A stretch of DNA of 58,217 nt from JADCRZ01 sp037718865 (GCA_037718865.1 JBBJMP010000032.1:1-58217), one strand, 5' to 3'. Shown: positions 35,748 through 44,859, counted from the first letter of the stretch. Translations and numbers: made by a program. Notes: generated from the letters alone by a model not told the origin.

Positions 35748-38075
35748 ATGCAGGCACCGTTTAGAGAACATAGTGAAACCGGCAACGAAAACGTAATTTA
35801 TAAGCTGTGGTTTAAATACTTTCCTTACTGGCCTTTGTTTGTGATACTACTTATTACTTGCATAGCGGCCACCTGGCTCTACCTGCGCTATACCATCCCT
35901 CTGTATGAATCAAGTGCTGTAATCATGATCAGGGATGAGAAAAAAGAATTTGAAGACGAGGGAACGATCGAGTCGCTTGACATTCTGGCTACCAAAAAAA
36001 TCATCGACAATGAAATTGAAGTCCTTGGAGCCAGGTCGCTCATGATTGAGGTTGTAAAGAAATTGCACCTGTATGCACCTGTTTCCGAAGAAGGAATAGT
36101 CTCTTATCCGGCTTATCGTTCATCACCGGTTCGTGTCGAAGCACTTCATCCCGATTCAGTGACTGAAGTAAGCAAGGTATATTTCAGCATTGATGCCAAC
36201 ACTAACAAAGTTGTTCTTGAAGACATCGGTTATCCGCTGGATAAATGGGTAACGACAAAATACGGAACACTTCGGTTTGTTAGAAATAATAATAATGATC
36301 CGGAAAAAAGATTTTTCTTTTCCCTGGTAAAACCAAAAAAGATAACGCAGAAACTGGTGTCAAATCTTAATGTAACCTCTGCAGGCAAGCTTTCCACGGT
36401 AATCAATCTTAACATCAGAGATGAAGTGCCTCAGCGGGGCGAGGATGTACTGAACGGGCTGGTTGCAGAATATACCAGGGCTGCCATTAATGACAAAAAT
36501 GCACTCGCTGAGAACACGGTAGCCTTCGTTGAAGAGAGATTGGAAAATCTGGAGCAGGAACTTGATTCCATCCAATACAAAATACAAAAATACAAATCAG
36601 AAAAGGGAGACCTTAATATCAGTGCCCGGGGTAAGATGTTCCTCCAGAACGTGCGTGATAACGATGAAAAACTCAATGAAATTGACATACAACTTGCTGT
36701 TCTTTACCAGGTGAAAAATTATGTGCTGGCAAGAGATGACGCCGGTGGAATAGTGCCTTCAACTGTTGGCATAAAAGATTCCCTGCTGGCGGAGTCACTG
36801 GACAAGCTTTTTGTTTTTGAGAGAAAGTATACTAAACTAAAAAATACAACTGCTGAAAAAAATCCTTTGCTTGTTTCCATTACCGCCCAGATAAGTAAGA
36901 TCAAATCAGGCATACTTGACAACGTCAAAAGCACGCTGAACAACCTGGAAGAGTCCCGGGACAAACTGACGGAAAACAACGGCGTTTATACATCAATGTT
37001 AAAATTCATCCCGTTAAAGGAGAGGGAAGTAATAGAGCTCGTAAGGGCTGAAAAAATAAGAACAACCATCTATACCTTCCTGCAGCAAAAAAGAGAAGAA
37101 GCGGTTTTGTCATCCTCTTCTGCCGTTGCCGACAGCCGGGTGGTAGATGAGGCGGAATCGTCTGCGATGCCTGTCAGTCCGGATAAGGCACTTTGTTATG
37201 TAACAGCTATCCTTGCCGCACTGATACTGGCTATCGGCATTGTTACCGCTAAAGAAATGATCAACCTGACGGTATTGTTCAGAAGTGAATTAGAGCGATC
37301 CACCAACATACCGATCATTGGTGAAATAATGTTCGAAAGATCAAAAACACCAATAATTACAGAACAGGCCGATAACACTTTTATTGTGGAGCAGTTCAGG
37401 CGGGTACGCGCTGCTCTGCCGCACCTGGGTATATCAGGAAGGCGAAAAAAAATACTGGTAACCTCAAGTATATCAGGCGAAGGAAAGAGCTTTGTGGCCG
37501 CTAACCTGGCGCTTAGCCTTGCTACCACCGGCAAAAAATGCGTGCTGGTCGAATTCGATTTTTGTAATCCTACTTTAGAGGACATATTAAGCCAATACCA
37601 GAAAACGGGCGTGGCAGATTACCTGAAAGGAGGAGTGGAACCGGAACAAATCATTAAACGTACAACAATAAACGATAATCTTTTCTTTGTTTCCTGCGGT
37701 GACTTGCCGGCTAATTCTTCCGAGTTAATCATGGGTTCCCGGGCCGGAGAGTTGTTGTCTTATCTGGATGGGATATTTGACTATGTGGTGGTTGACTCGC
37801 CCCCCACAGGCTCCTCTTCGGATGCCATTACGTTGTCCCCCTTATGCGATGCCACCTTGTATGTGGTCAGGCATAAATTTACACCCAAGGTATTTATGCA
37901 ACGCATTGACACAAGTAACCAATTAACGGGTTTACAAAATATGGCTATTATTTTTAACGGTGTTCATTCAAGAGGCTTCCGTAAAAATAATTATGGTTAC
38001 GGATTTGGCTACGGGTATGAGCATAACCATGCTTCCCGGCAAAAGTTAAATAAACAAAGTAAAATCCCGGCCTGA
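35748..38075 (+). CDS. Wzc-like polysaccharide tyrosine autokinase (BY-kinase)
   Basis: A 775-residue inner-membrane protein: a Wzz-type N-terminus with one membrane helix (PLFVILLITCIAATWLYLRY), a long periplasmic coiled-coil part, a second helix near 480-500, and a cytoplasmic BY-kinase domain. Walker A is SSISGEGKSF (about 572-581) and Walker B is YVVVDSPPTG (about 677). Walker A-prime is VLVEFDFCNP, where relatives have an FDLRKP-like sequence, so the Arg is lost. The C-terminal tail has a tyrosine cluster, NNYGYGFGYGYEH, the usual autophosphorylation site. These proteins set chain length and export of capsule or exopolysaccharide, but no Wza, glycosyltransferase or flippase gene is near, so it is an orphan here. 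Confidence 0.88.
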   Translation: MQAPFREHSETGNENVIYKLWFKYFPYWPLFVILLITCIAATWLYLRYTIPLYESSAVIMIRDEKKEFEDEGTIESLDILATKKIIDNEIEVLGARSLMIEVVKKLHLYAPVSEEGIVSYPAYRSSPVRVEALHPDSVTEVSKVYFSIDANTNKVVLEDIGYPLDKWVTTKYGTLRFVRNNNNDPEKRFFFSLVKPKKITQKLVSNLNVTSAGKLSTVINLNIRDEVPQRGEDVLNGLVAEYTRAAINDKNALAENTVAFVEERLENLEQELDSIQYKIQKYKSEKGDLNISARGKMFLQNVRDNDEKLNEIDIQLAVLYQVKNYVLARDDAGGIVPSTVGIKDSLLAESLDKLFVFERKYTKLKNTTAEKNPLLVSITAQISKIKSGILDNVKSTLNNLEESRDKLTENNGVYTSMLKFIPLKEREVIELVRAEKIRTTIYTFLQQKREEAVLSSSSAVADSRVVDEAESSAMPVSPDKALCYVTAILAALILAIGIVTAKEMINLTVLFRSELERSTNIPIIGEIMFERSKTPIITEQADNTFIVEQFRRVRAALPHLGISGRRKKILVTSSISGEGKSFVAANLALSLATTGKKCVLVEFDFCNPTLEDILSQYQKTGVADYLKGGVEPEQIIKRTTINDNLFFVSCGDLPANSSELIMGSRAGELLSYLDGIFDYVVVDSPPTGSSSDAITLSPLCDATLYVVRHKFTPKVFMQRIDTSNQLTGLQNMAIIFNGVHSRGFRKNNYGYGFGYGYEHNHASRQKLNKQSKIPA

Positions 38076-38114
38076 GAAATGGCATGGTATAAATAGAAAT
38101 GGCATGGTATAAAT
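38075..38114. repeat. Perfect 20-bp tandem duplication
   Basis: The 20-bp unit AGAAATGGCATGGTATAAAT is repeated exactly once, directly after the stop codon of the autokinase gene and 45 bp before the esterase start. It looks like a recent slippage duplication. No function is evident. Confidence 0.9.
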
Positions 38115-38159
38115 AATTATATTTGGAAGTCACAGCACTCCTGAAATAAACCATGTTGT

Positions 38160-39461
38160 ATGCTCAAACTCCGCTTTGCCATTACTTATTTACTTATCGC
38201 CTTCACGCTTGTTAAACTGCCCGCCCAGCCTGCAGAACAGATAGTCAAGATAATCGTTGCCCCGGATCATAAAGACTGGATGTATAAGACCGGAGAGCCG
38301 TCGAAATTTGCCGTGTCGGTGCTGCAGTATGGAAACCTGCTTAAAGATGTAAGGATCAGGTATGAGGTAGGTCCCGAAAAAATGCCACCAACCAAAAAGG
38401 ATTCATTAACACTGGCAAACGGAACGGTGATCATTGACGGGGGCACTATGAAGTCCTCCGGATTTTTGAGATGCATAGTGTATGCCGAAGTAGACGGAAA
38501 ACAATACAGAAACCTGGCCACAGCAGGATATCTGCCAGGCGAGATTAAACCCACCATAGAAAGCCCTGGCAATTTTTTACAGTTCTGGGATCAGGCCAAG
38601 GCAGAACAGGGTAAGATACCTATAGATGCCCGTATGGTTCTGTTGCCGGAGCGATGCACCGAAAATGTGAATGTTTACCAGGTAAACCTTCAACACTTCC
38701 GTCCAGCCAACAGGTTATACGGAATTCTCTGTGTTCCAAAAAAAGAAGGTAAATATCCGGCGTTACTAAAGGTTCCAGGTGCTGGTGTAAGGCCTTATGG
38801 CGGCGACGTGGCTACGGCGGAAAAGGGAATCATAACGCTGGAGATCGGCATTCATGGTATCCCGGTCACCATGGATCCTGGTGTTTACAATAGTTTGGGG
38901 GCGGGTGCCCTGAATGGATACCCTAATTTTAACCTGGAGGATCCGAACAGGTATTACTACAAGAGGGTCTACCTGGGTTGTGTCAGAGCGAATGATTTCC
39001 TGGTCAGTCTCCCTCAGTTCGATGGGATGAATCTTGGGGTTATGGGAGGCAGCCAGGGCGGAGCCTTATCTATCGTTACTGCGGCGTTAGACTCGCGGGT
39101 GAAGTACCTGGCTGCGTTTTATCCGGCTCTTTGTGATGTTACAGGATATCTTTTGGGCAGGGCAGGTGGATGGCCCCATTTGTTCGATAAAAACAACCTG
39201 GCATTTAACAACAAGAAGGAAAAAATCGAGACCATCGGCTATTATGATGTAGTAAATTTTGCCAGGCAGCTTAAAGTGCCTGGCATTTATAGCTGGGGAT
39301 TTAATGATGAAACTTGTCCGCCTACTTCCATGTATGCAGCGTACAATGTTATCAATGCGCCCAAATCGTTGTTCCTGTCTTTGGAAACCGGTCACTGGAC
39401 CTTCCCAGAACAAACGGAAAAATTAACCAACTGGATAGTAGACAAATTGAAAGCCAAATAA
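38160..39461 (+). CDS. Secreted acetyl-xylan-esterase-like alpha/beta hydrolase
   Basis: A 433-residue protein with a signal peptide ending VKLPAQP and a beta-rich N-terminal domain (to about 150). An alpha/beta hydrolase domain of the acetyl xylan esterase/cephalosporin-C deacetylase (AXE1, CE7) type follows. The nucleophile elbow is MGGSQGG (about 296-302), the acid lies in WGFNDETCPP, and His is in LETGHWTFP. CE7 enzymes remove acetyl groups from xylan-derived sugars. It ends carbohydrate locus 1 and probably deacetylates the glycan before import. It is the only secreted carbohydrate-active hydrolase intact in the locus. Confidence 0.85.
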   Translation: MLKLRFAITYLLIAFTLVKLPAQPAEQIVKIIVAPDHKDWMYKTGEPSKFAVSVLQYGNLLKDVRIRYEVGPEKMPPTKKDSLTLANGTVIIDGGTMKSSGFLRCIVYAEVDGKQYRNLATAGYLPGEIKPTIESPGNFLQFWDQAKAEQGKIPIDARMVLLPERCTENVNVYQVNLQHFRPANRLYGILCVPKKEGKYPALLKVPGAGVRPYGGDVATAEKGIITLEIGIHGIPVTMDPGVYNSLGAGALNGYPNFNLEDPNRYYYKRVYLGCVRANDFLVSLPQFDGMNLGVMGGSQGGALSIVTAALDSRVKYLAAFYPALCDVTGYLLGRAGGWPHLFDKNNLAFNNKKEKIETIGYYDVVNFARQLKVPGIYSWGFNDETCPPTSMYAAYNVINAPKSLFLSLETGHWTFPEQTEKLTNWIVDKLKAK

Positions 39462-39486
39462 ATAACTAAAATAGGAGCTCCGAATG

Positions 39487-39861
39487 CTAAAAGAGCGGAA
39501 GGAAAAAAAGTATACATCCTGCCATGAACAAGACCGTTAGCAGATGCACGTATTTATTATTTATTGGCAAGAATACCATTTGTTCGATAGCCCGGATAAG
39601 CCAGAATATTGACATGCCTGCCAAAAAAGCTTTACCCAGGCTGGTATTGTGTAATTCGCTGTTATAAAAAATACACAGAAACGCGGTTAATAAAAAAACG
39701 CAGATGAGTTGTATGTTCAATATCTGCATGATAGCGCGGTTTACCATGCCGAGTTTTTTTAGTTCTACTTGCCACTTGAACAATTTCCAGAAAGCACAAT
39801 GGAATATCACGAATGACAAGCTATGCAAACCGCAGATGTATACCACGATGTCTTTATTCAT
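39487..39861 (-). CDS. Four-helix membrane protein, function unknown
   Basis: A 124-residue protein with about four membrane segments (LHSLSFVIFHCAFWKLF, IQLICVFLLTAFLCIFYN, AFLAGMSIFWLIRAIEQMVF, LLTVLFMAGCILFFLPLF). It resembles uncharacterised small membrane proteins of Bacteroidota; I cannot assign a function. It lies on the same strand as the VWA gene upstream, but a repeat-containing gap of 82 bp separates them. Confidence 0.6.
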   Translation of the reverse strand: MNKDIVVYICGLHSLSFVIFHCAFWKLFKWQVELKKLGMVNRAIMQILNIQLICVFLLTAFLCIFYNSELHNTSLGKAFLAGMSIFWLIRAIEQMVFLPINNKYVHLLTVLFMAGCILFFLPLF

Positions 39862-39884
39862 TTTACAAGATTTCTACATTAAGG

Positions 39885-39937
39885 TATGCCGCAGATTTGC
39901 AGATTAAGTCAAGGTTATTAATCCCAAAATCTGCGGC
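39885..39937. repeat. Dispersed repeat arranged as an inverted repeat
   Basis: An 11-bp perfect inverted repeat, GCCGCAGATTT at 39888-39898 and AAATCTGCGGC at 39927-39937, with a 28-base loop. The left arm continues as TATGCCGCAGATTTGCAGAT (39885-39904). It shares TATGCCGCAGATT and CAGATTA with 41093-41114, and its minus-strand core resembles 21292-21315. It lies between two minus-strand genes and could act as a transcript-end hairpin. Confidence 0.6.
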
Positions 39938-39943
39938 AACAGG

Positions 39944-40948
39944 TTAAGGAATTTTCCTGAAAAGCGTGAACTTTAACAGATATTCAAAAAAAAGTAACAA
40001 AGCGGCAGCTATGGCAAAAGGATGAAAGCGTTCACTAAATCGATGTAACGCCGTTACTTCAATCTTTGATTTTTCCAATTCATCGATCTCTGCGTAAATA
40101 TTTTTTAGGGTCGTGTTATCTTTTGCCCTGAAATACCTGCCACCGGTTTCAACAGCTATTTGCGTCATCAGCTTTTCGTCTATATTTACCTGCTCCCTTT
40201 GCATTACGATTCCTCCCGGCGTTTGCACAGGCACCGGTGCGGTGCCTTCGGTACCTACTCCGATAGTATACACTTTAACACCAACCGACTTGGCAATCTC
40301 TTTTGCAGTATTTGGATCAATAAAGCCTCCGTTGTTTTCACCGTCCGTCAGCAGTATGATGATCCTGCTTTTTGATTTTGAAGTCCTGATCCTTTCCACA
40401 CTGGTTGCCAAGCCCATTCCAATAGCAGTGCCGTCTTCCAGTTGGCCGCTTTTAATATTATAGATATGCGATTTTAGTATGGCCTTATCCGTCGTAAGGG
40501 GACTTAATGTAAAACTTTCGCCTGAAAAAATGACAAGAGCTATACGGTCAGTAGCACGGCTATCGACAAATTCCGCCGCCACTTCTTTGGCTGCTTCCAT
40601 TCTGTTGGGGGAAAAATCCTGTGCCAGCATGCTGCCGCTGACATCGATACATAACACGATATCGATACCTTCTCCACTAATGAGTTCCTCATCATTCCTG
40701 GCCTGGGGACGGGCTAACGCAATGATGATAGCAGTGATACTCAATAACCGCAGAATAAAGGGAAGATGACGGAAAATGATTTTCCATGATCTCTGGTCTC
40801 CTAACTGACGAATTGATGATAAAGTAAAAGAAGCCTGATTTTTATTATTTTTCAGGACATACCAAAAAATCAATATCGGGATGAAAAGAAACAATAAAAA
40901 AAAGATCGGATGCGCAAACTGTACATCCTGAAACCACTCGTATAACAA
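39944..40948 (-). CDS. BatA-like VWA-domain membrane protein
   Basis: A 334-residue protein with a membrane helix at 15-35 (IFFLLFLFIPILIFWYVL), a second at about 65-80, a von Willebrand factor A domain from about 95 to 280, and a last helix near the C-terminus (FAIAAALLLFFEYLLKF). The MIDAS site is DVSGS with downstream Thr and TDGE. The arrangement matches BatA/BatB proteins of Bacteroidota aerotolerance operons, where they are encoded with a MoxR ATPase. No MoxR or DUF58 gene is present here, so it is a solitary relative. The C-terminal end is close to the repeat at 39937. Confidence 0.85.
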   Translation of the reverse strand: MLYEWFQDVQFAHPIFFLLFLFIPILIFWYVLKNNKNQASFTLSSIRQLGDQRSWKIIFRHLPFILRLLSITAIIIALARPQARNDEELISGEGIDIVLCIDVSGSMLAQDFSPNRMEAAKEVAAEFVDSRATDRIALVIFSGESFTLSPLTTDKAILKSHIYNIKSGQLEDGTAIGMGLATSVERIRTSKSKSRIIILLTDGENNGGFIDPNTAKEIAKSVGVKVYTIGVGTEGTAPVPVQTPGGIVMQREQVNIDEKLMTQIAVETGGRYFRAKDNTTLKNIYAEIDELEKSKIEVTALHRFSERFHPFAIAAALLLFFEYLLKFTLFRKIP

Positions 40949-41092
40949 TCTGTATGATTTATATTATTAATGCTTCTAACTCGGCGTAGTATCTTCCGAT
41001 ACTAAGCAATCTGCAATTTTAGGTAATTAGATTCGGATAACAGTCATTTGCTGACAAAAGATTAAACCGAATAAAACGGAAGGCAGCCTGAA

Positions 41093-41114
41093 TATGCCGC
41101 AGATTCCCAGATTA
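41093..41114. repeat. Third copy of the dispersed short repeat
   Basis: TATGCCGCAGATTCCCAGAT (41093-41112) followed by TA matches 39885-39906 except at two bases (CC for TG). It lies in the 220-bp gap between the BatA-like gene and the frameshifted exported protein. No other signal was found in that gap. Confidence 0.55.
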
Positions 41115-41168
41115 TTGAATCCGGCAGCCAAATTTGCGCAAACCTGAAACAGATAAGCGCTGCAGCTG

Positions 41169-41689
41169 TCAGTTTAGGTTTAATCCTAACGTAACACCAA
41201 CCCATGGCCTTCCTCTGTATATCCAGAACTTCCTGTTCCGGTCAAGCAGGTGGTCTATTCCGATAGCAACGCCGGAAGTGAAACTGTTGAAAGCAAACAG
41301 GGCAGTTACTCCATACGGAACCACTGCACCATCATATTCACTGGTAAGCTGGTTGTTGGTGACCCATGGGTTCATGGCTGTAGAACCCAGTCCTCCAAAT
41401 ACACCAAAACTTAATCCATAATGATTGATGACAGACCTCGTTAAGCCGATTTCGTTTTTCTTTTGCAGTATACGGTATACATCCTGCCTTCGTCCGACAT
41501 ATACAGCACCATGTAAACTGGAATTTAGTTGAACCGGAAATGAAGATGAAGCAGGACGGAACTTTAAAGGGATACTAATAAAATCAATATCAAAAGAAGG
41601 CTTACTGAAACTATAGTTCTTTCTTTTACCGGAGTGCAGCTATATTGTTTTAAAGACAGTAAAATGACTATCCAGTATACAGATTTCAT
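41169..41689 (-). pseudogene. Small exported protein with one frameshift
   Basis: An ATG at 41689 opens MKSVYWIVILLSLKQYSCTP, a leader-like sequence. Near 41617-41628 the frame is lost, and adding one A restores it. The continuation NYSFSKPSFDIDFISIPLKF runs on as LNSSLHGAVYVGRRQDVYRI, ITSRSVINHYG-like text (LTRSVINHYGLSFGVFGGLG) and ends DRNRKFWIYRGRPW then VGVTLGLNLN. The whole would be 173 residues. Alternating small and aromatic residues and the C-terminal strand suggest a small outer-membrane barrel or surface protein of unknown family. Only the last 68 codons carry a normal ATG frame. It lies 41 bp after the second VWA gene. Confidence 0.65.
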
Positions 41690-41729
41690 AACTACCGGTT
41701 TAAATATCCAGTCTTGTCAGGCAAATTTA

Positions 41730-43535
41730 TTATCTTTTTCGTCTTTTCCCTCTCGAGTATATCTTTCGTGCTTTGACGACCAGGGTTACAAACTCTTTTT
41801 CCAGGGTGTCTTTTCTGTTATACGATTCGTTAGCCAGTAGCACGACATCCCTCCAGGAAAAAAATTTTGTACTATTTGATCGCCTGAGCAGGGAAGCAAA
41901 CATCACCACGCTTGAAGCAAACCGGTAACAACTGTCAAGTTCGTTAAACTCCGTATAAACAGGTGAGCAGGAATAAACTGAGGTCCGCCGCGTGGTATCG
42001 CTGGGGAGTTTATAACTCACCCTGACAGCCGCAAGGGCATTATTTGGACCGTAAAAATTATCCGGGTTCAGGAGGGAAGATGCAGGAACGATTTCCACCA
42101 TGGCCAGCATTGTATGGCCCGAGCCTATCTCGCCTCCTTCCAGCTCGCTTAGAGAGTCTATGACCGCATTCAGTTTATTATCAAATCCGATCAGGCGGTA
42201 TTGCCTAACCAGTTTAGGGTTGAACCGAATCGTACAGTAAGCATCATCGGCAACGGTAAATAAGGTTTGGGTTAATTCTTTAACCAACACTTTCTCAGCT
42301 TCCTTTTCATCGTCTAGGTAAGCAAAATTTCCATTCCCTTTCTTAGCCAGCACTTCCAGCTTTGAGTCTTTATAATTGCCCATCCCGACCCCAAGGCAGG
42401 TCAGATAAATACCGGTCTGCCGGTGAAGCGATATCAATTTTTCCAGATCCGCTTCAGAGGTTTGCCCCACATTAAAATCGCCATCGGTTGCGAGGATTAC
42501 CCTGTTGTTTCCACCTTTGATAAACTGGCTTTTGGCGATACGGTAGGCAGTCGAGATACCGGAAGCGCCAGGAGTGCTGCCGCCAGGGTTGAGGCCCTCA
42601 ATGGCTTTCTGAATTTTTAGTTTTTCTTTTCCGGATGTAGGTTGCATCCAAACGCCTACCGTGCTGCCATAAACGACAATAGAAATGGTATCTTTTGACC
42701 GCAGGTTATTTACTAAAGATTTAAATGAGGATTTCAATAATGGCAAGCGGTTTGGCATATCCATGGATCCGGAGATATCTACCAGAAAAACCAGGTTACT
42801 GGATGGCATTGTATCTAAATCCACCTTCTTTGCACAAAGTTTCAGATAGAGCAAATAGTTATTCTCATTCCAGGGACAGGCAGTAAAATGCGACTCGAAG
42901 CTGAACATGCTGTCTTTTTGCGGCTCTTTGTAGCTGAAATTGAAATAATTTATCATTTCCTCAATGCGTATGGCATCGGGAGGAACCGGGTTATCCATAC
43001 TGATAAATCTTCGCACATTACTGTAAGATGCTTTATTGATACTGATTGCGAAGCCAGTTTCGGGATACATTTTGGCCTGAATGAAATCATTTTCCAACAA
43101 ACTGGAATAGGTTTCGCCGCCAACGCTCCAATTTACACTTTCTTCAGGTTTCAGATCCTTAGTAAACGATATCAGCTTTTTCTTTTGGACACTACCCGAG
43201 GTTTGTAATAGTTTTAATGTGATGTTGGCAAATTTGTTGTTTTCAAGCTGTACTGAGGCAGGCTGGTATCCGTCTAAGGCAAAACTGACAGAATCAGTGG
43301 CCCTTGCTGATGTGATGCCAAAACCTCCGGATGTGCCGGAGTAGTAGACATATCCGCTGGAATGTAAAACTATTTTTACATTTTGCAGTGGCTTATTGCC
43401 TTCATCTGTTATTTCACCCCGGAAGTAATACTGAGCAGGCAAACCGGAATGAGAAAAGATGAGTAATAATATGTAGGATACTCTTTTCAAATGAATACCC
43501 TCATTTGAATTGTTTAGTTTTATAGACAAGCGCAA
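41730..43535 (-). CDS. YfbK-type VWA protein with CarboxypepD-like N-terminus
   Basis: A 601-residue exported protein. The annotated ATG precedes a hydrophobic leader (SYILLLIFSHSGLPAQ) by about 18 residues, so a later start is possible. A CarboxypepD-regulatory-like domain follows (YFRGEITDEGNKPLQNVKIV). Next comes the YfbK-type N-terminal VWA-associated domain (SYSNVRRFISMDNPVPPDAI) and a VWA domain with MIDAS DISGSMD and ATDGDFNVG. A DUF3520-like C-terminus completes it. Family members are cell-surface or periplasmic binding proteins of unclear role. It lies just upstream of the frameshifted small exported protein on the same strand. Confidence 0.85.
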   Translation of the reverse strand: MRLSIKLNNSNEGIHLKRVSYILLLIFSHSGLPAQYYFRGEITDEGNKPLQNVKIVLHSSGYVYYSGTSGGFGITSARATDSVSFALDGYQPASVQLENNKFANITLKLLQTSGSVQKKKLISFTKDLKPEESVNWSVGGETYSSLLENDFIQAKMYPETGFAISINKASYSNVRRFISMDNPVPPDAIRIEEMINYFNFSYKEPQKDSMFSFESHFTACPWNENNYLLYLKLCAKKVDLDTMPSSNLVFLVDISGSMDMPNRLPLLKSSFKSLVNNLRSKDTISIVVYGSTVGVWMQPTSGKEKLKIQKAIEGLNPGGSTPGASGISTAYRIAKSQFIKGGNNRVILATDGDFNVGQTSEADLEKLISLHRQTGIYLTCLGVGMGNYKDSKLEVLAKKGNGNFAYLDDEKEAEKVLVKELTQTLFTVADDAYCTIRFNPKLVRQYRLIGFDNKLNAVIDSLSELEGGEIGSGHTMLAMVEIVPASSLLNPDNFYGPNNALAAVRVSYKLPSDTTRRTSVYSCSPVYTEFNELDSCYRFASSVVMFASLLRRSNSTKFFSWRDVVLLANESYNRKDTLEKEFVTLVVKARKIYSRGKRRKR

Positions 43536-43669
43536 AACCAGGATAGCTGTTTTCTATGTGAATTTAATGCTTATTCATTGATCTTCAGGGTGAATGATAG
43601 ATGTTAGTAGTGTATATTTTACCAATACAATCAAAGGTATGACGGGTAGCCACCTGTTTATGGCATATG

Positions 43670-43984
43670 CTATCCACGAATAACCATAAAACATTTTCCT
43701 GCCACCGCTTTAAATACGTACAAATTAGTATCTAATTTCCTGGCAACAATTGACTTGCCATCCAAGGTAATCTGAACAGGAACCTTTGTCCTCAACGTAC
43801 AAACACGATTAAAGCTGGAATACAGGGCAGCCTCTACAAGCGTATTATTTTTCCATCTCAGGTCAATAGCATAGCCACCTCTTCCACGCAGGCCGGTTAT
43901 GCGACCGCTAGGCCATTCCTTAGGAAGGGCAGGCAGGAGAGATATTTCATTTGCATGGCTCTGCATCAGGAAGACCTGAATCCT
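43670..43984 (-). pseudogene. C-terminal fragment of a GH95-type alpha-L-fucosidase
   Basis: About 100 residues, starting near IQVFLMQSHANEISLLPALP and running through KEWPSGRITGLRGRGGYAID, match the C-terminal region of glycoside hydrolase family 95. In that family QSHxxEIxLLPALPxxWPxGxxxGLRARGGF is strongly conserved. Everything upstream, including the catalytic (alpha/alpha)6 barrel, is gone; the fragment abuts the end of the SDR gene (stop at 44014). Most of a protein of about 800 residues has been lost. It suggests an ancestral fucoside-degrading gene in this locus. Confidence 0.75.
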
Positions 43985-44013
43985 ATTTATATACTGCCTG
44001 GAATCTTTTTCGA

Positions 44014-44757
44014 CTATACAATACGCATGGTCATACCCCCGTCTATGGTTACATTTTCTCCTGTGATGAAATCATTTTTGATCAGCATGCAAATCGCCTC
44101 AGCCACATCACCCGTAGTGCCTTCACGGTGCAAAGGGATACGATTTTCTACATTGTTTTTCACCTGCTCGGGACTAAGAAAATCCTGAAAGCGTGTGCGT
44201 ATAACACCCGGAGAAACACAGTTAACCCGGATATTAAGGTCTGAAAGCTCAAATGCCAGGGCCCTGGTAAATTGCGGAAGTGCTCCCTTTACTACGGCGT
44301 AAGCAAGCGCGTTTTTAACTCCACGCAATCCCGCTGCAGAGGATATCAGTATAATCGCTCCTTCTTTGTTTTTTTTCATAAAAGGCACAGATGCCGTGCA
44401 AAGATGAAAAGCGGCGTGCAAATGGACGTCGAATGCGTGATACCACACATCCTTGGCCCCATTTAGAAGACTTCCGGGAGCCGCTCCACCGGCGCTATGT
44501 ATCAAAATATTTATTTCGCCGAGCTTTTCCACTGTTTCATTGACCACTCTGGTACATTCATCCGGGTTACTCATATCCGCTGCTATGATCAAACATGTTA
44601 CGCCCAGGCTTTCTATTTCTTGTTGTATACCGGCATCGTCTGTATTTCTCGCAACCAAACATATATTTGCGCCTTCTTTGGCTAATCTGCGGGCTGTTTC
44701 GGCGCCGATACCACGAGTACCGCCTGTTATTAGTGCAACTTTATTAGTAATATCCAT
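44014..44757 (-). CDS. Short-chain dehydrogenase/reductase of carbohydrate locus 2
   Basis: A 247-residue classical SDR: TGGTRGIG at 11-18, HSAG at 87-90, Ser139/140, Tyr153 and Lys157 (YAVVK), and IDGGMT near the C-terminus. It should be an NAD(P)-dependent dehydrogenase of a sugar or sugar-derived alcohol. It is divergent from lacI, and the 16-bp palindrome lies between them, so LacI probably controls it together with the SusC operon. The GH95 remnant follows it directly. Confidence 0.9.
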   Translation of the reverse strand: MDITNKVALITGGTRGIGAETARRLAKEGANICLVARNTDDAGIQQEIESLGVTCLIIAADMSNPDECTRVVNETVEKLGEINILIHSAGGAAPGSLLNGAKDVWYHAFDVHLHAAFHLCTASVPFMKKNKEGAIILISSAAGLRGVKNALAYAVVKGALPQFTRALAFELSDLNIRVNCVSPGVIRTRFQDFLSPEQVKNNVENRIPLHREGTTGDVAEAICMLIKNDFITGENVTIDGGMTMRIV

Positions 44758-44859
44758 AGAAGATTGTTTATTATTTTCAATTTTTTATAGTTGGGCAACC
44801 TAATTTTTAAAAATATGATAAATATTTCCATAATTCCTTAAGAAATATCAAATTAATTC

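Noticed and set aside
44272..44803. Plus-strand frames opposite the SDR gene
   Set aside because: The minus-strand SDR has all family motifs; the opposite frames have no recognisable content.
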